Source: Pseudomonas sp. 31-12
Lineage (GTDB): Bacteria > Pseudomonadota > Gammaproteobacteria > Pseudomonadales > Pseudomonadaceae
NCBI RefSeq assembly: GCF_003151075.1
Contig: NZ_CP029482.1
Span: 6,416,001-6,480,000 of the forward strand
Length of the DNA: 64,000 nt
Reading direction: 5' to 3'
Shown here: positions 1-8,422 of the stretch, piece by piece
Layout: each line of letters starts with the position of its first letter
Position numbering within the stretch: position 1 is the first letter of the stretch
The notes under the pieces: model-generated
Seen by the model: only the letters and a program-made list of their open reading frames with translations
Databases searched by the model: none
What the model was told of the DNA's origin: nothing
Program-made: the position numbers and the translations under genes

Positions 1-1
1 C

Positions 2-181
2 CCAACTATAAAAAAACAATACGTTGATGAGGCCAATAAAATACTCACTTCTTTTGACTCATTCATTGCTGTTGTATTTTCAAATGAAGACCCGAAAGAA
101 AGTGCAAGTAGTTTCTTAATGTACGCTCCTGCATTTCATGCATATACAGATACTCTCTTCCGGGAATGGCTCCGCGGTTAA
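2..181 (+). CDS. C-terminal end of an unknown gene (partial, AT-rich)
   Basis: An open frame runs in from the left edge and stops with TAA at 179-181, giving the last 59 residues of a protein whose start lies outside the window. The visible part ends in ...FREWLRG, is moderately charged, and contains no motif I recognise. Its base composition is much more AT-rich than every other gene here, which suggests horizontally acquired DNA. It lies just upstream of a decayed gene fragment, so it may belong to a small accessory patch next to the fba operon. No function is proposed. The call that it is coding rests only on the uninterrupted frame and foreign-looking codon use. Confidence 0.45.
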   Translation, partial: PTIKKQYVDEANKILTSFDSFIAVVFSNEDPKESASSFLMYAPAFHAYTDTLFREWLRG

Positions 182-284
182 ATAGAGGGGCGATCATATT
201 GATCGCCCCTTACCCAACCAGTTTTACCACTTTCCTATCATTGCAGTCGTAGCCTGCACACAGCCCGTTGCTTTACCCGTCGCG

Positions 285-600
285 TCCAATGAGATCTGCT
301 TGATCTTCGAAGCGCTACCCCAGCGCCGAAAGCTTCGTAACGAGGGATACTCACGTCACGCATCGCACTAACGGACACGCAGAAGAATTCGAGTGGATCG
401 AATTTTTTCGGGTTTTGCACCGGTAGATGCCAAACGCAGGTCAGTTGATATTGACCTTACGCACGCTATGCTTGAGGACTTCGCAAATCTCTTCAACCGG
501 GACACCGTAGGTTTCTTTGATGTCGAGCTGACCGATGAAGTTCGCAGCGCTAATCAGAGGCACCAACACCTTGGGCTGCACTCCCGAAACACCCGACTCG
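285..600 (-). pseudogene. Decayed fba fragment fused to a hipA-like scrap
   Basis: Read on the minus strand, about 285-530 is a degraded copy of the 3' part of fba. The frame carries [19 protein letters not shown] and VRKVNI, then, in another frame, FDPLEFF...AMRDVSIPRYEAFGAG. These match the intact fba at 758-1822. Against fba the copy lacks a block of about 21 bases near 420 and has a 2-base deletion near 450 that breaks the frame. Upstream of the fba part (about 528-600) the translation reads SGVSGVQPKVLVPL, which resembles the SGVQPK motif of HipA-family kinases. No full-length product is possible. The fba part is clear; the HipA assignment is tentative. Confidence 0.7.
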
Positions 601-654
601 AAGCAGTGTCTACGAGAATTGCGAGAACGCCTTGCGAGACGTCCGCCGAAAACG

Positions 655-690
655 AGAAAAGCCCTGCAAGCGTAAACCTGCAGGGCTTCT
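655..690 (-). terminator. Rho-independent terminator of the tktA-fba operon
   Basis: A perfect 10-base-pair stem (arms 659-668 and 679-688, AAGCCCTGCA with its complement) is followed on the minus strand by a T-rich run (TTTTCTCGTTTT). It lies about 70 bases past the fba stop codon and would end the minus-strand operon. Confidence 0.7.
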
Positions 691-710
691 CGGTCAGGTG
701 ACCATCTCAT

Positions 711-737
711 TAAACCCGCCTCTCGGCGGGTTTTTAT
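711..737. terminator. Second hairpin terminator beyond fba
   Basis: An 8-base-pair GC-rich stem (713-720 with 725-732, AACCCGCC, 4-base loop) is followed on the plus strand by a T-run. It lies directly after the fba stop codon. Its T-run faces the plus direction, so it could block incoming plus-strand transcripts; on the minus strand it would be a weaker terminator. Confidence 0.55.
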
Positions 738-757
738 GCGGTTCAAACACTAAAGAC

Positions 758-1822
758 TTAATTAACCTTAGCGTTCAACTCACCCTTCAAATACCGCTGA
801 TACATCCCTTCCAACGAGATCGGTTTGATCTTCGAAGCATTACCGGCAGTACCGAAAGCCTCATAACGAGCAATACAAACATCACGCATCGCCGTCACAG
901 TCGCGCCGAAGAACTTACGCGGATCGAACTCGCTCGGGTTGGTGGCCATCAGGCGACGCATTGCACCGGTGGACGCCAGACGCAGGTCAGTATCGATGTT
1001 GACCTTACGCACGCCGTGCTTGATGCCTTCGACGATTTCTTCAACCGGCACGCCGTAGGTTTCTTTGATGTCGCCGCCGTACTGGTTGATGATCGCCAGC
1101 CAGTCTTGTGGAACCGAAGACGAACCGTGCATCACCAGGTGGGTGTTCGGGATGCGCTTGTGGATTTCTTTGATGCGGTCGATGGCCAGCACGTCGCCGG
1201 TAGGCGGCTTGGTGAACTTGTACGCGCCGTGGCTGGTGCCGATGGCGATGGCCAGGGCGTCGACCTGGGTGCGTTTGACGAAGTCAGCGGCTTCTTCCGG
1301 GTCGGTCAGCATTTGGCTGTGATCCAGAACACCTTCGGCGCCGATGCCGTCTTCTTCACCGGCCATGCCGGTTTCCAGCGAACCCAGGCAGCCCAGCTCG
1401 CCTTCTACCGAAACGCCGCAGGCGTGAGCCATGGCCACGGTTTGTTGGGTGACGCGCACGTTGTAGTCGTAGTCGGTCGGGGTCTTGCCGTCTTCGCCCA
1501 GGGAACCGTCCATCATCACCGAGCTGAAGCCCAGTTGGATGGAACGCTGGCAGACGTCAGGGCTGGTGCCGTGGTCCTGGTGCATGCACACCGGGATGTG
1601 CGGGAATTCTTCGATTGCCGCCAGGATCAGGTGACGCAGGAACGGTGCGCCGGCGTATTTGCGAGCACCGGCCGAAGCCTGGACGATCACCGGGGAGTCA
1701 GTCTTGTCAGCGGCTTCCATGATGGCGCGCATCTGCTCAAGGTTGTTGACGTTGAAGGCTGGAACGCCGTAGCCGAACTCGGCTGCGTGGTCCAGCATCT
1801 GGCGCATGCTGATAAGTGCCAT
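758..1822 (-). CDS. fba: Fructose-1,6-bisphosphate aldolase, class II (Calvin-type)
   Basis: Zinc-dependent aldolase that reversibly splits fructose 1,6-bisphosphate into dihydroxyacetone phosphate and glyceraldehyde 3-phosphate in the cytoplasm. The 354-residue product has the class II signatures: MHQDHG at 80-85 (catalytic Asp83 and zinc His84), [10 protein letters not shown] at 98-107, VEGELG at 139-144, and the later GTSHGAYKF and VMHGSSS segments that bind zinc and phosphate. Length and motifs fit the Calvin-cycle subfamily. The start at 1822 is preceded by a GAGAG-type ribosome site. It is the last gene of the tktA-epd-pgk-fba run. A decayed partial copy lies just downstream at 285-530. 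Pseudomonads lack phosphofructokinase, so the likely main role is gluconeogenic. Confidence 0.97.
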   Translation of the reverse strand: MALISMRQMLDHAAEFGYGVPAFNVNNLEQMRAIMEAADKTDSPVIVQASAGARKYAGAPFLRHLILAAIEEFPHIPVCMHQDHGTSPDVCQRSIQLGFSSVMMDGSLGEDGKTPTDYDYNVRVTQQTVAMAHACGVSVEGELGCLGSLETGMAGEEDGIGAEGVLDHSQMLTDPEEAADFVKRTQVDALAIAIGTSHGAYKFTKPPTGDVLAIDRIKEIHKRIPNTHLVMHGSSSVPQDWLAIINQYGGDIKETYGVPVEEIVEGIKHGVRKVNIDTDLRLASTGAMRRLMATNPSEFDPRKFFGATVTAMRDVCIARYEAFGTAGNASKIKPISLEGMYQRYLKGELNAKVN

Positions 1823-1961
1823 TGTGTGTGTCTCTCCCGGTTTGGGTCGTTAATCGTGCCAGCCTGCCGGAGCGGCGGCGGCTATTCAAGTTATTGCAGA
1901 TCGGGGGTTGGCCCGGGCTGCGAATTCGGTACAACATAAATCCTGAGTGTGACGAAGAACC

Positions 1962-2094
1962 TGTGGCGAGCGAGCTTGCTCGCGTTCGGCTGCGAAGCAG
2001 TCGTAAACCGGCCGACGCGGTCTTTCTCAAACACGGTGTCGACTGGCTTTAGGAGCGCTTCGCACTCCAGCGGGAGCAAGCTCCCTCGCCACAA
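1962..2094. repeat. Palindromic intergenic repeat, GAGGGAGCTTGCTCCC family
   Basis: Long imperfect inverted repeat between the MliC gene and fba. The outer arms are TGTGGCGAG(C/G)GAGCTTGCTC and its complement. Inner arms carry the TGCGAAGCAGTC-like block. The same family recurs at 21379, 58299 and 63842. Confidence 0.8.
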
Positions 2095-2112
2095 AAGTCC
2101 TGCAATCGGCTC

Positions 2113-2445
2113 CTACTGCGCTTTACAACCGCGGCCAATCAAATCATTGGTGGCGACCCAGTAAACCAGGCCTTCCTCACCTTTTACGTGAAACGCCAGC
2201 ATGTCGTTGCTGTACAGCGAACCTTCGGCGCCCGGCTCAAGCTTCAAGCGGTATATCTGATCGGCCCCGCCGAGGCGCACGTCGACTTCCTTGCGGCTGT
2301 CGTCGGTGTAGCGCCAGAGCACTTTGGCCTGGCTGTCGCAGGTCCAGGTGGTCCAGTTGTCCGTCGATTCGGCAGGCGTGAACAGGTTGAAACTGGAGCA
2401 ACCGGCCAGCAATGCCAACGCCGTAACGGCGATAAAACCTTTCAT
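2113..2445 (-). CDS. MliC-family lysozyme-inhibitor lipoprotein
   Basis: Small outer-membrane-type lipoprotein of 110 residues, likely to bind and inhibit C-type lysozyme in the periplasm. The start at 2445 gives a clean lipoprotein signal (MKGFIAVTALALLAGC) with the modified cysteine at 16, and GAGGAA lies just upstream; a longer frame to 2511 would bury this signal. The mature part has the MliC pattern WTCDSQAKVLWRY...VRLGG...Y.LKLEPGAEGSLYSN, ending with GRGC so that two cysteines can pair. It sits between a second small lipoprotein gene and fba in the glycolytic operon. The family call is from pattern recognition; inhibition of lysozyme by this member is inferred. Confidence 0.8.
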   Translation of the reverse strand: MKGFIAVTALALLAGCSSFNLFTPAESTDNWTTWTCDSQAKVLWRYTDDSRKEVDVRLGGADQIYRLKLEPGAEGSLYSNDMLAFHVKGEEGLVYWVATNDLIGRGCKAQ

Positions 2446-2501
2446 CCATGTTCCTCGGCTGACGGCGCACGCCGCCAGCCCTGAGTAAAGTGTCTGACCC
2501 G

Positions 2502-2723
2502 TCAAGGGCAACCATGTTCCTTGGCCGGGGTCTGGGTCTCGTATTTCTCCAGGCCATCGGGTCCGGAGCGCTTGTTGATCACCGGGTTGGTTTCCGCTTG
2601 CCAGTCGGCCTGGTAGCAGCCTTTTTCCACCGACTGCGGCGCAGGTTCCGGCTTGGCTTTTGGGTTACTCCCGCAAGCCACCAGCATACCCGCCGCGATC
2701 AACAGCGCTAACGGCTTGACCAT
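2502..2723 (-). CDS. Small lipoprotein of unknown function
   Basis: A 73-residue protein with a lipoprotein signal (MVKPLALLIAAGMLVAC, modified Cys17) followed by a short Pro/Lys-rich linker and a soluble tail containing a second and third cysteine. AGGAGTG lies upstream of the ATG at 2723, which favours this start over the longer frame that would overlap pgk. It follows pgk by about 35 bases and precedes the MliC-like gene, all on the minus strand, so it is probably co-transcribed with the glycolytic genes. No functional motif is visible beyond the lipobox, and the two lipoproteins are not obviously homologous. Confidence 0.7.
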   Translation of the reverse strand: MVKPLALLIAAGMLVACGSNPKAKPEPAPQSVEKGCYQADWQAETNPVINKRSGPDGLEKYETQTPAKEHGCP

Positions 2724-2757
2724 GGGAACACTCCTTTGCGTGGTCAAATGGGCGACC

Positions 2758-3921
2758 TCAGGCCTTGGCCCGGCTTTCCAGGACTTCAACGGCTGGCAAC
2801 ACCTTGCCTTCCACGAACTCGAGGAACGCACCGCCACCGGTAGAAATGTAGGAGATCTGATCGGCCACGCCATATTTATCAATGGCCGCCAGGGTGTCGC
2901 CCCCGCCAGCGATCGAGAACGCCGAGCTTTCCGCGATGGCCTGGGCCAGGACTTTGGTGCCGTTACCGAACTGGTCGAATTCGAACACGCCAACAGGGCC
3001 GTTCCACAGGATGGTCTTGGACGACTTCAGCAGCTCGGCGAAATTCGCTGCAGTCTGCGGGCCGATATCCAGGATCATGTCGTCGGCGACCACGTCAGCA
3101 ATCAGCTTGACGGTAGCGGTCGCGCTTTCAGCGAATTCCTTGGCAACCACAACGTCGACTGGCAGCGGCACGCTGACTTTGGCGGCGATTTCGCGCGCGG
3201 TATCCAGCAGGTCCGGCTCGTACAGGGACTTGCCGACCGGGTGACCGGCAGCAGCCAGGAAGGTGTTGGCAATGCCGCCGCCGACAATCAGTTGGTTGCA
3301 GATCTGGCTCAGGCTGTTCAGTACGTCGAGCTTGGTCGAGACCTTGGAGCCGGCAACGATCGCAGCCATTGGCTGAGCCGGGGCGCCCAGGGCTTTGCCC
3401 AGTGCGTCCAGTTCAGCAGCCAGCAGCGGGCCAGCCGCGGCGACTTTGGCAAACTTGGCCACGCCATGAGTCGAACCCTCGGCACGGTGAGCGGTGCCGA
3501 AGGCGTCCATCACGAACACATCGCACAGGGCGGCGTATTGCTGGGCCAGTTCGTCAGCGTTCTTTTTCTCGCCTTTGTTGAAGCGCACGTTTTCGAACAG
3601 CACGATGTCGCCGGCTTTCACGTCGACGCCGCCCAGGTAATCGGCGACCAGCGGCACTTCACGGCCCAGGGCCTTGCTCAGGTAATCAGCGACAGGCTTG
3701 AGGCTGTTCTCGGCCGAGAACTCGCCTTCGGTCGGACGGCCAAGGTGCGAGCAGACCATCACGGCCGCGCCTTTTTCCAGGGCCAGCTTGATGGTCGGCA
3801 GCGAAGCCAGGATACGCGCATCGCTGGTGACAACACCGTCCTTGACTGGGACGTTGAGGTCTTCGCGGATCAGTACGCGCTTACCTTGCAGATCGAGGTC
3901 GGTCATCTTCAACACGGTCAT
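2758..3921 (-). CDS. pgk: Phosphoglycerate kinase
   Basis: Cytoplasmic enzyme that transfers phosphate between 1,3-bisphosphoglycerate and ADP. The 387-residue product begins [25 protein letters not shown], with the substrate-binding DLNVP segment, CSHLGRP basic-patch motif, a [13 protein letters not shown] segment and the nucleotide-binding [10 protein letters not shown] near the C terminus. I start it at 3921 rather than 3930 because AGGA is about ten bases upstream of that ATG and crowds the earlier one. Twelve bases separate it from epd, and two small lipoprotein genes follow before fba, all in the same direction, which indicates an operon. Confidence 0.97.
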   Translation of the reverse strand: MTVLKMTDLDLQGKRVLIREDLNVPVKDGVVTSDARILASLPTIKLALEKGAAVMVCSHLGRPTEGEFSAENSLKPVADYLSKALGREVPLVADYLGGVDVKAGDIVLFENVRFNKGEKKNADELAQQYAALCDVFVMDAFGTAHRAEGSTHGVAKFAKVAAAGPLLAAELDALGKALGAPAQPMAAIVAGSKVSTKLDVLNSLSQICNQLIVGGGIANTFLAAAGHPVGKSLYEPDLLDTAREIAAKVSVPLPVDVVVAKEFAESATATVKLIADVVADDMILDIGPQTAANFAELLKSSKTILWNGPVGVFEFDQFGNGTKVLAQAIAESSAFSIAGGGDTLAAIDKYGVADQISYISTGGGAFLEFVEGKVLPAVEVLESRAKA

Positions 3922-3933
3922 GGGTCGCATTTC

Positions 3934-4986
3934 CTACTGTTTTGGAGAGGCTGCTGTTTGCAGATAGTGTTCCGCAACGTCCAGCATTCGGTTGGCAAAA
4001 CCCCATTCGTTGTCGAACCAGGCCAGGATGTTCACCAGCCGCGGGCCGGAAACTCGGGTCTGACTGGCATCGACGATGGCCGAATGTGGGTCATGGTTGA
4101 AATCACAGCTTGCATGGGGGAGCTCGGTGTAGGCCAGAAGGCCTTTGAGCGGGCCGCTGGTGGCGGCCTCGCGCAGGATCCGGTTGACCTCGGTGGCGTC
4201 GGTGTCGCTGACGGTCTGCATCGTAATGTCGAGGCAAGACACGTTAACCGTCGGCACTCGCACGGCTTTGGCCTGAATTCGCCCGGCAAGTTCCGGCAGC
4301 AGGCGTTCGATGCCACGCGCCAGACCAGTGGACACCGGAATCACCGACTGGAACGCCGAACGCGTGCGGCGCAGGTCTTCGTGATGATAGGCGTCGATGA
4401 CCGGCTGATCGTTCATCGCCGAGTGAATGGTGGTGATCGACACGTATTCCAGACCAATGGCCTGATCCAGCAGGCGCAACAGCGGCACGCCGCAGTTGGT
4501 GGTGCAGGACGCGTTAGACACCAGCAGCTCATCACCGGTCAGGCAATCCTGGTTCACGCCGTAGACGATGGTGGCGTCGACATCCGCCTCGCTGGCCATC
4601 GGCTGGGAAAACAGCACACGCGGTGCGCCGGCGTCGAGGAAGCGCTGGCCATCAGCACGCGTGTGGTAAGCGCCGGAGCACTCCAGCACCAGATCGACGC
4701 CCAGCGACGCCCAATCGATGCCTTCGGGGGTGGCACTGCGCAGGACCTTCACGCAGTCGCCATTAATATGCAGACAATCGCCGTCGACCTTCACTTCGCC
4801 GGGAAAACGCCCGTGAGTGGAGTCGAAGCGTGTCAGGTATTCGATGCTGGCCATGTCCGCCAGATCGTTGATCGCGACAATTTCAAACCCGGCCTTTTCG
4901 CCTCGCTCAAACAACGCACGCAAGACGCAACGACCAATCCGGCCGTAGCCGTTGAGTGCAACTTTGTAAGGACGCGGTTGAGGCAT
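3934..4986 (-). CDS. epd: Erythrose-4-phosphate dehydrogenase
   Basis: NAD-dependent dehydrogenase of the glyceraldehyde-3-phosphate dehydrogenase superfamily, acting on erythrose 4-phosphate towards pyridoxal-phosphate synthesis. The 350 residues show the Rossmann motif NGYGRIGR (12-19) and catalytic SNASCTTNC (157-165, Cys161). The position between tktA (which makes erythrose 4-phosphate) and pgk is the usual epd context, and this is the main reason to prefer Epd over a second GAPDH. The motifs do not separate the two activities, so a role as gluconeogenic GAPDH (GapB-like) remains possible. Confidence 0.88.
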   Translation of the reverse strand: MPQPRPYKVALNGYGRIGRCVLRALFERGEKAGFEIVAINDLADMASIEYLTRFDSTHGRFPGEVKVDGDCLHINGDCVKVLRSATPEGIDWASLGVDLVLECSGAYHTRADGQRFLDAGAPRVLFSQPMASEADVDATIVYGVNQDCLTGDELLVSNASCTTNCGVPLLRLLDQAIGLEYVSITTIHSAMNDQPVIDAYHHEDLRRTRSAFQSVIPVSTGLARGIERLLPELAGRIQAKAVRVPTVNVSCLDITMQTVSDTDATEVNRILREAATSGPLKGLLAYTELPHASCDFNHDPHSAIVDASQTRVSGPRLVNILAWFDNEWGFANRMLDVAEHYLQTAASPKQ

Positions 4987-5039
4987 GGGGTTCTCGATTA
5001 CCGTGGTGAATCTGTCATTGCAGTGTTGCCTGACCGACC

Positions 5040-5110
5040 GCTATCGCGGGCAAGCCCGCTCCCACATGGGCGGTGTAAATCCCTGTGGGAGCGGGCTTGC
5101 CCGCGATAGC
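5040..5110. repeat. REP-type palindrome pair between epd and tktA
   Basis: Two facing copies of the CGCGGGCAAGCCCGCTCCCAC unit are separated by about 20 bases and form a long near-perfect inverted repeat in the tktA-epd gap. It could stabilise or attenuate the operon message. It belongs to the GTGGGAGCGGGC family seen throughout the window. Confidence 0.85.
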
Positions 5111-5137
5111 GTCAGTCCAGACGACACATTTTCTGGA

Positions 5138-7135
5138 TCAGTCTTCCAGCAGCTCTTCAGCCTGACCCAGGATGTTTTCCAGGGTGAAGCCGAACTCTTC
5201 GAACAAGGCCGGCGCAGGTGCCGACTCGCCGTAGGTGGTCATGCCGATCACGCGACCTTCCAGGCCCACGTACTTGTACCAGTAGTCCGCGTGGGCGGCT
5301 TCGATGGCGATACGGGCACTGACTTGCAACGGCAGGACCGCTTGCTTGTAGCCGGCGTCCTGGGCATCGAACACGCTGGTGCACGGCATTGAAACGACGC
5401 GAACCTTGCGACCTTGTTCGGTGAGCTTGTCGTAAGCCTGAACCGCAAGGCCGACTTCGGAACCGGTGGAGATCAGGATGAGCTCAGGCTCGCCCGCGCA
5501 ATCCTTCAACACGTAACCGCCACGGGCGATGTCGGCGATCTGCAGTGCGCTGCGTTCCTGATGCTGCAGGTTCTGACGCGAGAAGATCAGCGCCGAAGGG
5601 CCGTCCTTGCGCTCGATGGCTGCTTTCCAGCAAACGGCCGATTCAACGGCATCGGCTGGACGCCAGGTGTCGAGGTTCGGCGTGCTGCGCAGGCTGGTCA
5701 GTTGCTCGATCGGCTGGTGAGTCGGGCCGTCTTCGCCCAGACCGATGGAGTCGTGGGTGTAGACGAACACCACGCGTTTCTTCATCAGCGAAGCCATGCG
5801 TACTGCGTTGCGAGCGTATTCCATGAACATCAGGAAGGTCGCGCCGTAAGGCACCAGACCGCCATGCAAGGCCACCCCGTTCATGATTGCGCTCATGCCG
5901 AATTCGCGAACGCCGTAGTACATGTAGTTGCCACTGGCGTCTTCAGCCGAAACGCCTTTGCAACCTTTCCACAGGGTCAGGTTGGAACCGGCCAGGTCAG
6001 CGGAGCCGCCGAGCAGTTCAGGCAACAGCGGGCCGTAGGCATTCAATGCGTTCTGGCTGGCTTTACGGCTGGCGATGGTTTCGCCCTTGGCCGCAACTTC
6101 AGCGATATAAGCCGAAGCTTTTTCGGCGAAGTCTTCCGGCAGGTCGCCGCCCAGACGACGGACCAGTTCGTTGGCCAACTCAGGGAAAGCCGCGGAGTAG
6201 GCAGCGAAACGCTGGTCCCACTCGGCTTCGGCCGCGCGGCCGGCTTCCTTGGCGTCCCACTCGGCATAGATGTCGGCCGGGATTTCGAACGGACCGTGGT
6301 TCCATTTCAGCGCAGCACGGGTCAGCGCGATTTCCGCGTCACCCAATGGAGCACCGTGGCAGTCTTCTTTGCCTTGCTTGTTCGGCGAACCGAAACCGAT
6401 GGTGGTCTTGCAGCAGATCAGGGTCGGTTGCTCGCTTTTGCGTGCAGTCTCGATCGCGATCTTGATTTCTTCCGGGTCGTGACCGTCGACGTTGCGGATC
6501 ACCTGCCAGTTGTAGGCTTCGAAACGCTTAGGGGTGTCATCGGTGAACCAGCCTTCGACTTCGCCGTCGATGGAGATGCCGTTGTCATCGTAGAAAGCGA
6601 TCAGCTTGCCCAGACCCAAAGTACCGGCCAGGGAGCCGACTTCGTGGGAAATGCCTTCCATCATGCAGCCATCACCCAGGAACACGTAGGTGTGGTGGTC
6701 GACAACGTTGTGGCCAGGACGGTTGAACTGCGCCGCCAGGACTTTTTCAGCCAGGGCGAAACCAACCGCGTTGGCCAGGCCTTGGCCCAGTGGACCAGTG
6801 GTGGTTTCAACGCCCGGGGTGTAGCCGAATTCCGGGTGACCCGGGGTGCGGCTGTGCAGCTGGCGGAAGTTTTTCAGGTCATCGATCGACAGGTCGTAGC
6901 CGGTCAGGTGCAGCAGCGAGTAGATCAACATCGAGCCGTGACCGTTGGACAGCACGAAGCGGTCACGGTCGGCGAACGATGGATTGCTCGGGTTGTGCTT
7001 CAGGTAGTCACGCCAAAGTACTTCGGCGATATCCGCCATACCCATCGGGGCACCGGGATGGCCGCTGTTGGCTTTTTGCACGGCATCCATGCTGAGGGCA
7101 CGAATGGCGTTGGCACGCTCACGACGGCTGGGCAT
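5138..7135 (-). CDS. tktA: Transketolase
   Basis: Thiamine-diphosphate enzyme of the non-oxidative pentose phosphate pathway, moving two-carbon units between sugar phosphates. The 665 residues start [20 protein letters not shown] and contain [12 protein letters not shown] (about 23-34), the diphosphate-binding GDGCMMEG near 155, and the pyrimidine-domain [20 protein letters not shown]. The open frame extends to 7198, but the transketolase N terminus and a GGAGAAC ribosome site fix the start at 7135. It heads the minus-strand carbon operon and supplies erythrose 4-phosphate to the next gene product, Epd. Confidence 0.97.
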   Translation of the reverse strand: MPSRRERANAIRALSMDAVQKANSGHPGAPMGMADIAEVLWRDYLKHNPSNPSFADRDRFVLSNGHGSMLIYSLLHLTGYDLSIDDLKNFRQLHSRTPGHPEFGYTPGVETTTGPLGQGLANAVGFALAEKVLAAQFNRPGHNVVDHHTYVFLGDGCMMEGISHEVGSLAGTLGLGKLIAFYDDNGISIDGEVEGWFTDDTPKRFEAYNWQVIRNVDGHDPEEIKIAIETARKSEQPTLICCKTTIGFGSPNKQGKEDCHGAPLGDAEIALTRAALKWNHGPFEIPADIYAEWDAKEAGRAAEAEWDQRFAAYSAAFPELANELVRRLGGDLPEDFAEKASAYIAEVAAKGETIASRKASQNALNAYGPLLPELLGGSADLAGSNLTLWKGCKGVSAEDASGNYMYYGVREFGMSAIMNGVALHGGLVPYGATFLMFMEYARNAVRMASLMKKRVVFVYTHDSIGLGEDGPTHQPIEQLTSLRSTPNLDTWRPADAVESAVCWKAAIERKDGPSALIFSRQNLQHQERSALQIADIARGGYVLKDCAGEPELILISTGSEVGLAVQAYDKLTEQGRKVRVVSMPCTSVFDAQDAGYKQAVLPLQVSARIAIEAAHADYWYKYVGLEGRVIGMTTYGESAPAPALFEEFGFTLENILGQAEELLED

Positions 7136-7344
7136 CGCTGTTCTCCTGCGGGTTCTGTATCGAGAGTGAATAAAACGAAACGGAAAAAAGGCGAGCATTT
7201 TCCCTCACCGACCCGCCTCGGGGCAATGACAGATAGTCATCTGAAGGCGTTTTTCCAATGGTTAACAGCGGTTTCGACTGATGAAACCTTTCTGCAGTTC
7301 GTTTGTTGACTGAACCTAACGTCTGTAAGTGCCATCTATCGACC

Positions 7345-7366
7345 AATATCAAAACTTTTTGATATT
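7345..7366. promoter_or_regulatory. Perfect 22-bp palindrome, candidate SahR operator
   Basis: The half-site AATATCAAAA is followed by CT and its exact complement. It lies 42 bases before the sahR start codon in the divergent tktA/sahR gap. ArsR-family regulators bind such palindromes, and the downstream gene encodes one, so autoregulation of sahR-metK is likely. The sequence is certain; the function is inferred. Confidence 0.65.
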
Positions 7367-7370
7367 GCCC

Positions 7371-7399
7371 TTGCGATGATTTCTACCCGTCACTAGACT
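7371..7399 (+). promoter_or_regulatory. Possible sigma-70 promoter for sahR-metK
   Basis: TTGCGA at 7371-7376 and TAGACT at 7394-7399 are spaced 17 bases apart, which would start transcription within a few bases of the sahR ATG at 7409. There is no evident ribosome site before that ATG, so the transcript may be nearly leaderless. This is a weak match and is uncertain. Confidence 0.35.
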
Positions 7400-7408
7400 G
7401 CTGGCCTT

Positions 7409-8404
7409 ATGAATTTACGCGTGCCTTCCATTCGACATGACGATTGCGATGAGCTGGCGGCCCTGTGCAAGGCCGGCGGCGATCCTCTGCGGCTGAATGT
7501 ATTGCGCGCACTGGCCAACGATTCGTTTGGCGTACTGGAACTGGCGCAGATTTTCGGGATTGGTCAATCCGGCATGAGTCACCACCTCAAGGTCTTGGCC
7601 CAGGCCGACCTGGTGGCGACCCGCCGTGAAGGCAACGCGATTTTCTACCGTCGCGCCCTGCCCCACACCGACCTGCTGGGCGGCAAGCTGCACGCCGCCT
7701 TGCTCGAAGAAGTGGACAACCTGACCCTGCCGGACGATGTGCAGTCGCGGATTGCTCAGGTCCATGGGCAACGAGCGGCGGCCAGCCAGGACTTTTTCTC
7801 CCGGGTGGCGGAGAAGTTTCGCGCCCAGCAAGACTTGATCGCCGGCCTACCGCAATACCGCGAAAGCGTGGTGACGTTGCTCGACAAGCTGAGTTTCAGT
7901 GACGACGCGACGGCCATCGAAGTCGGCCCCGGCGACGGTGAATTCCTGCCGGAACTGGCGCGCCGCTTCACCCAGGTGACGGCGCTGGACAACAGCCCGG
8001 CGATGCTCGAACTGGCGCGTCAGGTCTGCGAACGTGAAACGCTGGCTAACGTCAGCCTGCAACTGGCCGATGCATTGAATGGCGTCAGCCTTCAGGCCGA
8101 TTGCGTTGTACTGAACATGGTGCTGCACCATTTCGCCGCGCCGGCCGAAGCGCTCAAGCACATGGCCGATTTGCTGCAACCGGGCGGTAGCCTGCTCGTG
8201 ACAGAGTTATGTAGCCACAACCAGAGTTGGGCCAGGGAGGCCTGCGGTGATCTGTGGTTGGGGTTTGAACAGGACGATTTGGCCCGTTGGGCCACCGCTG
8301 CGGGACTCGTTCCCGGGGAAAGCCTCTATGTAGGCTTACGTAATGGTTTCCAGATCCAGGTCCGCCATTTTCAGCGACCGGCTGGCGACACTCACCATCG
8401 GTAA
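7409..8404 (+). CDS. sahR: SahR-like ArsR regulator with methyltransferase-fold sensor domain
   Basis: Two-domain regulator of 331 residues. The N-terminal ArsR winged helix spans about 15-85 (recognition segment IGQSGMSHHLKVLAQADLV) and the C-terminal half has a Rossmann SAM-binding fold with EVGPGDGEF at 171-179 and a later VVLNMVLHHF segment. In Proteobacteria this architecture next to metK is known as SahR, which senses S-adenosylhomocysteine and controls the methionine cycle. Here it precedes metK by 18 bases, and a perfect palindrome lies upstream at 7345-7366, so self-control with metK is expected. The SAH ligand is inferred from family and context. It is unlikely to be a true methyltransferase, though that has not been excluded. 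Confidence 0.85.
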   Translation: MNLRVPSIRHDDCDELAALCKAGGDPLRLNVLRALANDSFGVLELAQIFGIGQSGMSHHLKVLAQADLVATRREGNAIFYRRALPHTDLLGGKLHAALLEEVDNLTLPDDVQSRIAQVHGQRAAASQDFFSRVAEKFRAQQDLIAGLPQYRESVVTLLDKLSFSDDATAIEVGPGDGEFLPELARRFTQVTALDNSPAMLELARQVCERETLANVSLQLADALNGVSLQADCVVLNMVLHHFAAPAEALKHMADLLQPGGSLLVTELCSHNQSWAREACGDLWLGFEQDDLARWATAAGLVPGESLYVGLRNGFQIQVRHFQRPAGDTHHR

Positions 8405-8422
8405 ATTCAGGAAAAAATCGAG

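Noticed and set aside
2653..5109. Long plus-strand open frame of 818 codons over pgk and epd
   Set aside because: It lies antisense to two unmistakable genes and reads as Gln/His/Val/Gly-rich nonsense typical of the complement of high-GC coding sequence. No domain is visible.
5414..7309. Plus-strand open frame of 631 codons over tktA
   Set aside because: Antisense shadow of transketolase in GC-rich DNA; no start signal and no recognisable domain.
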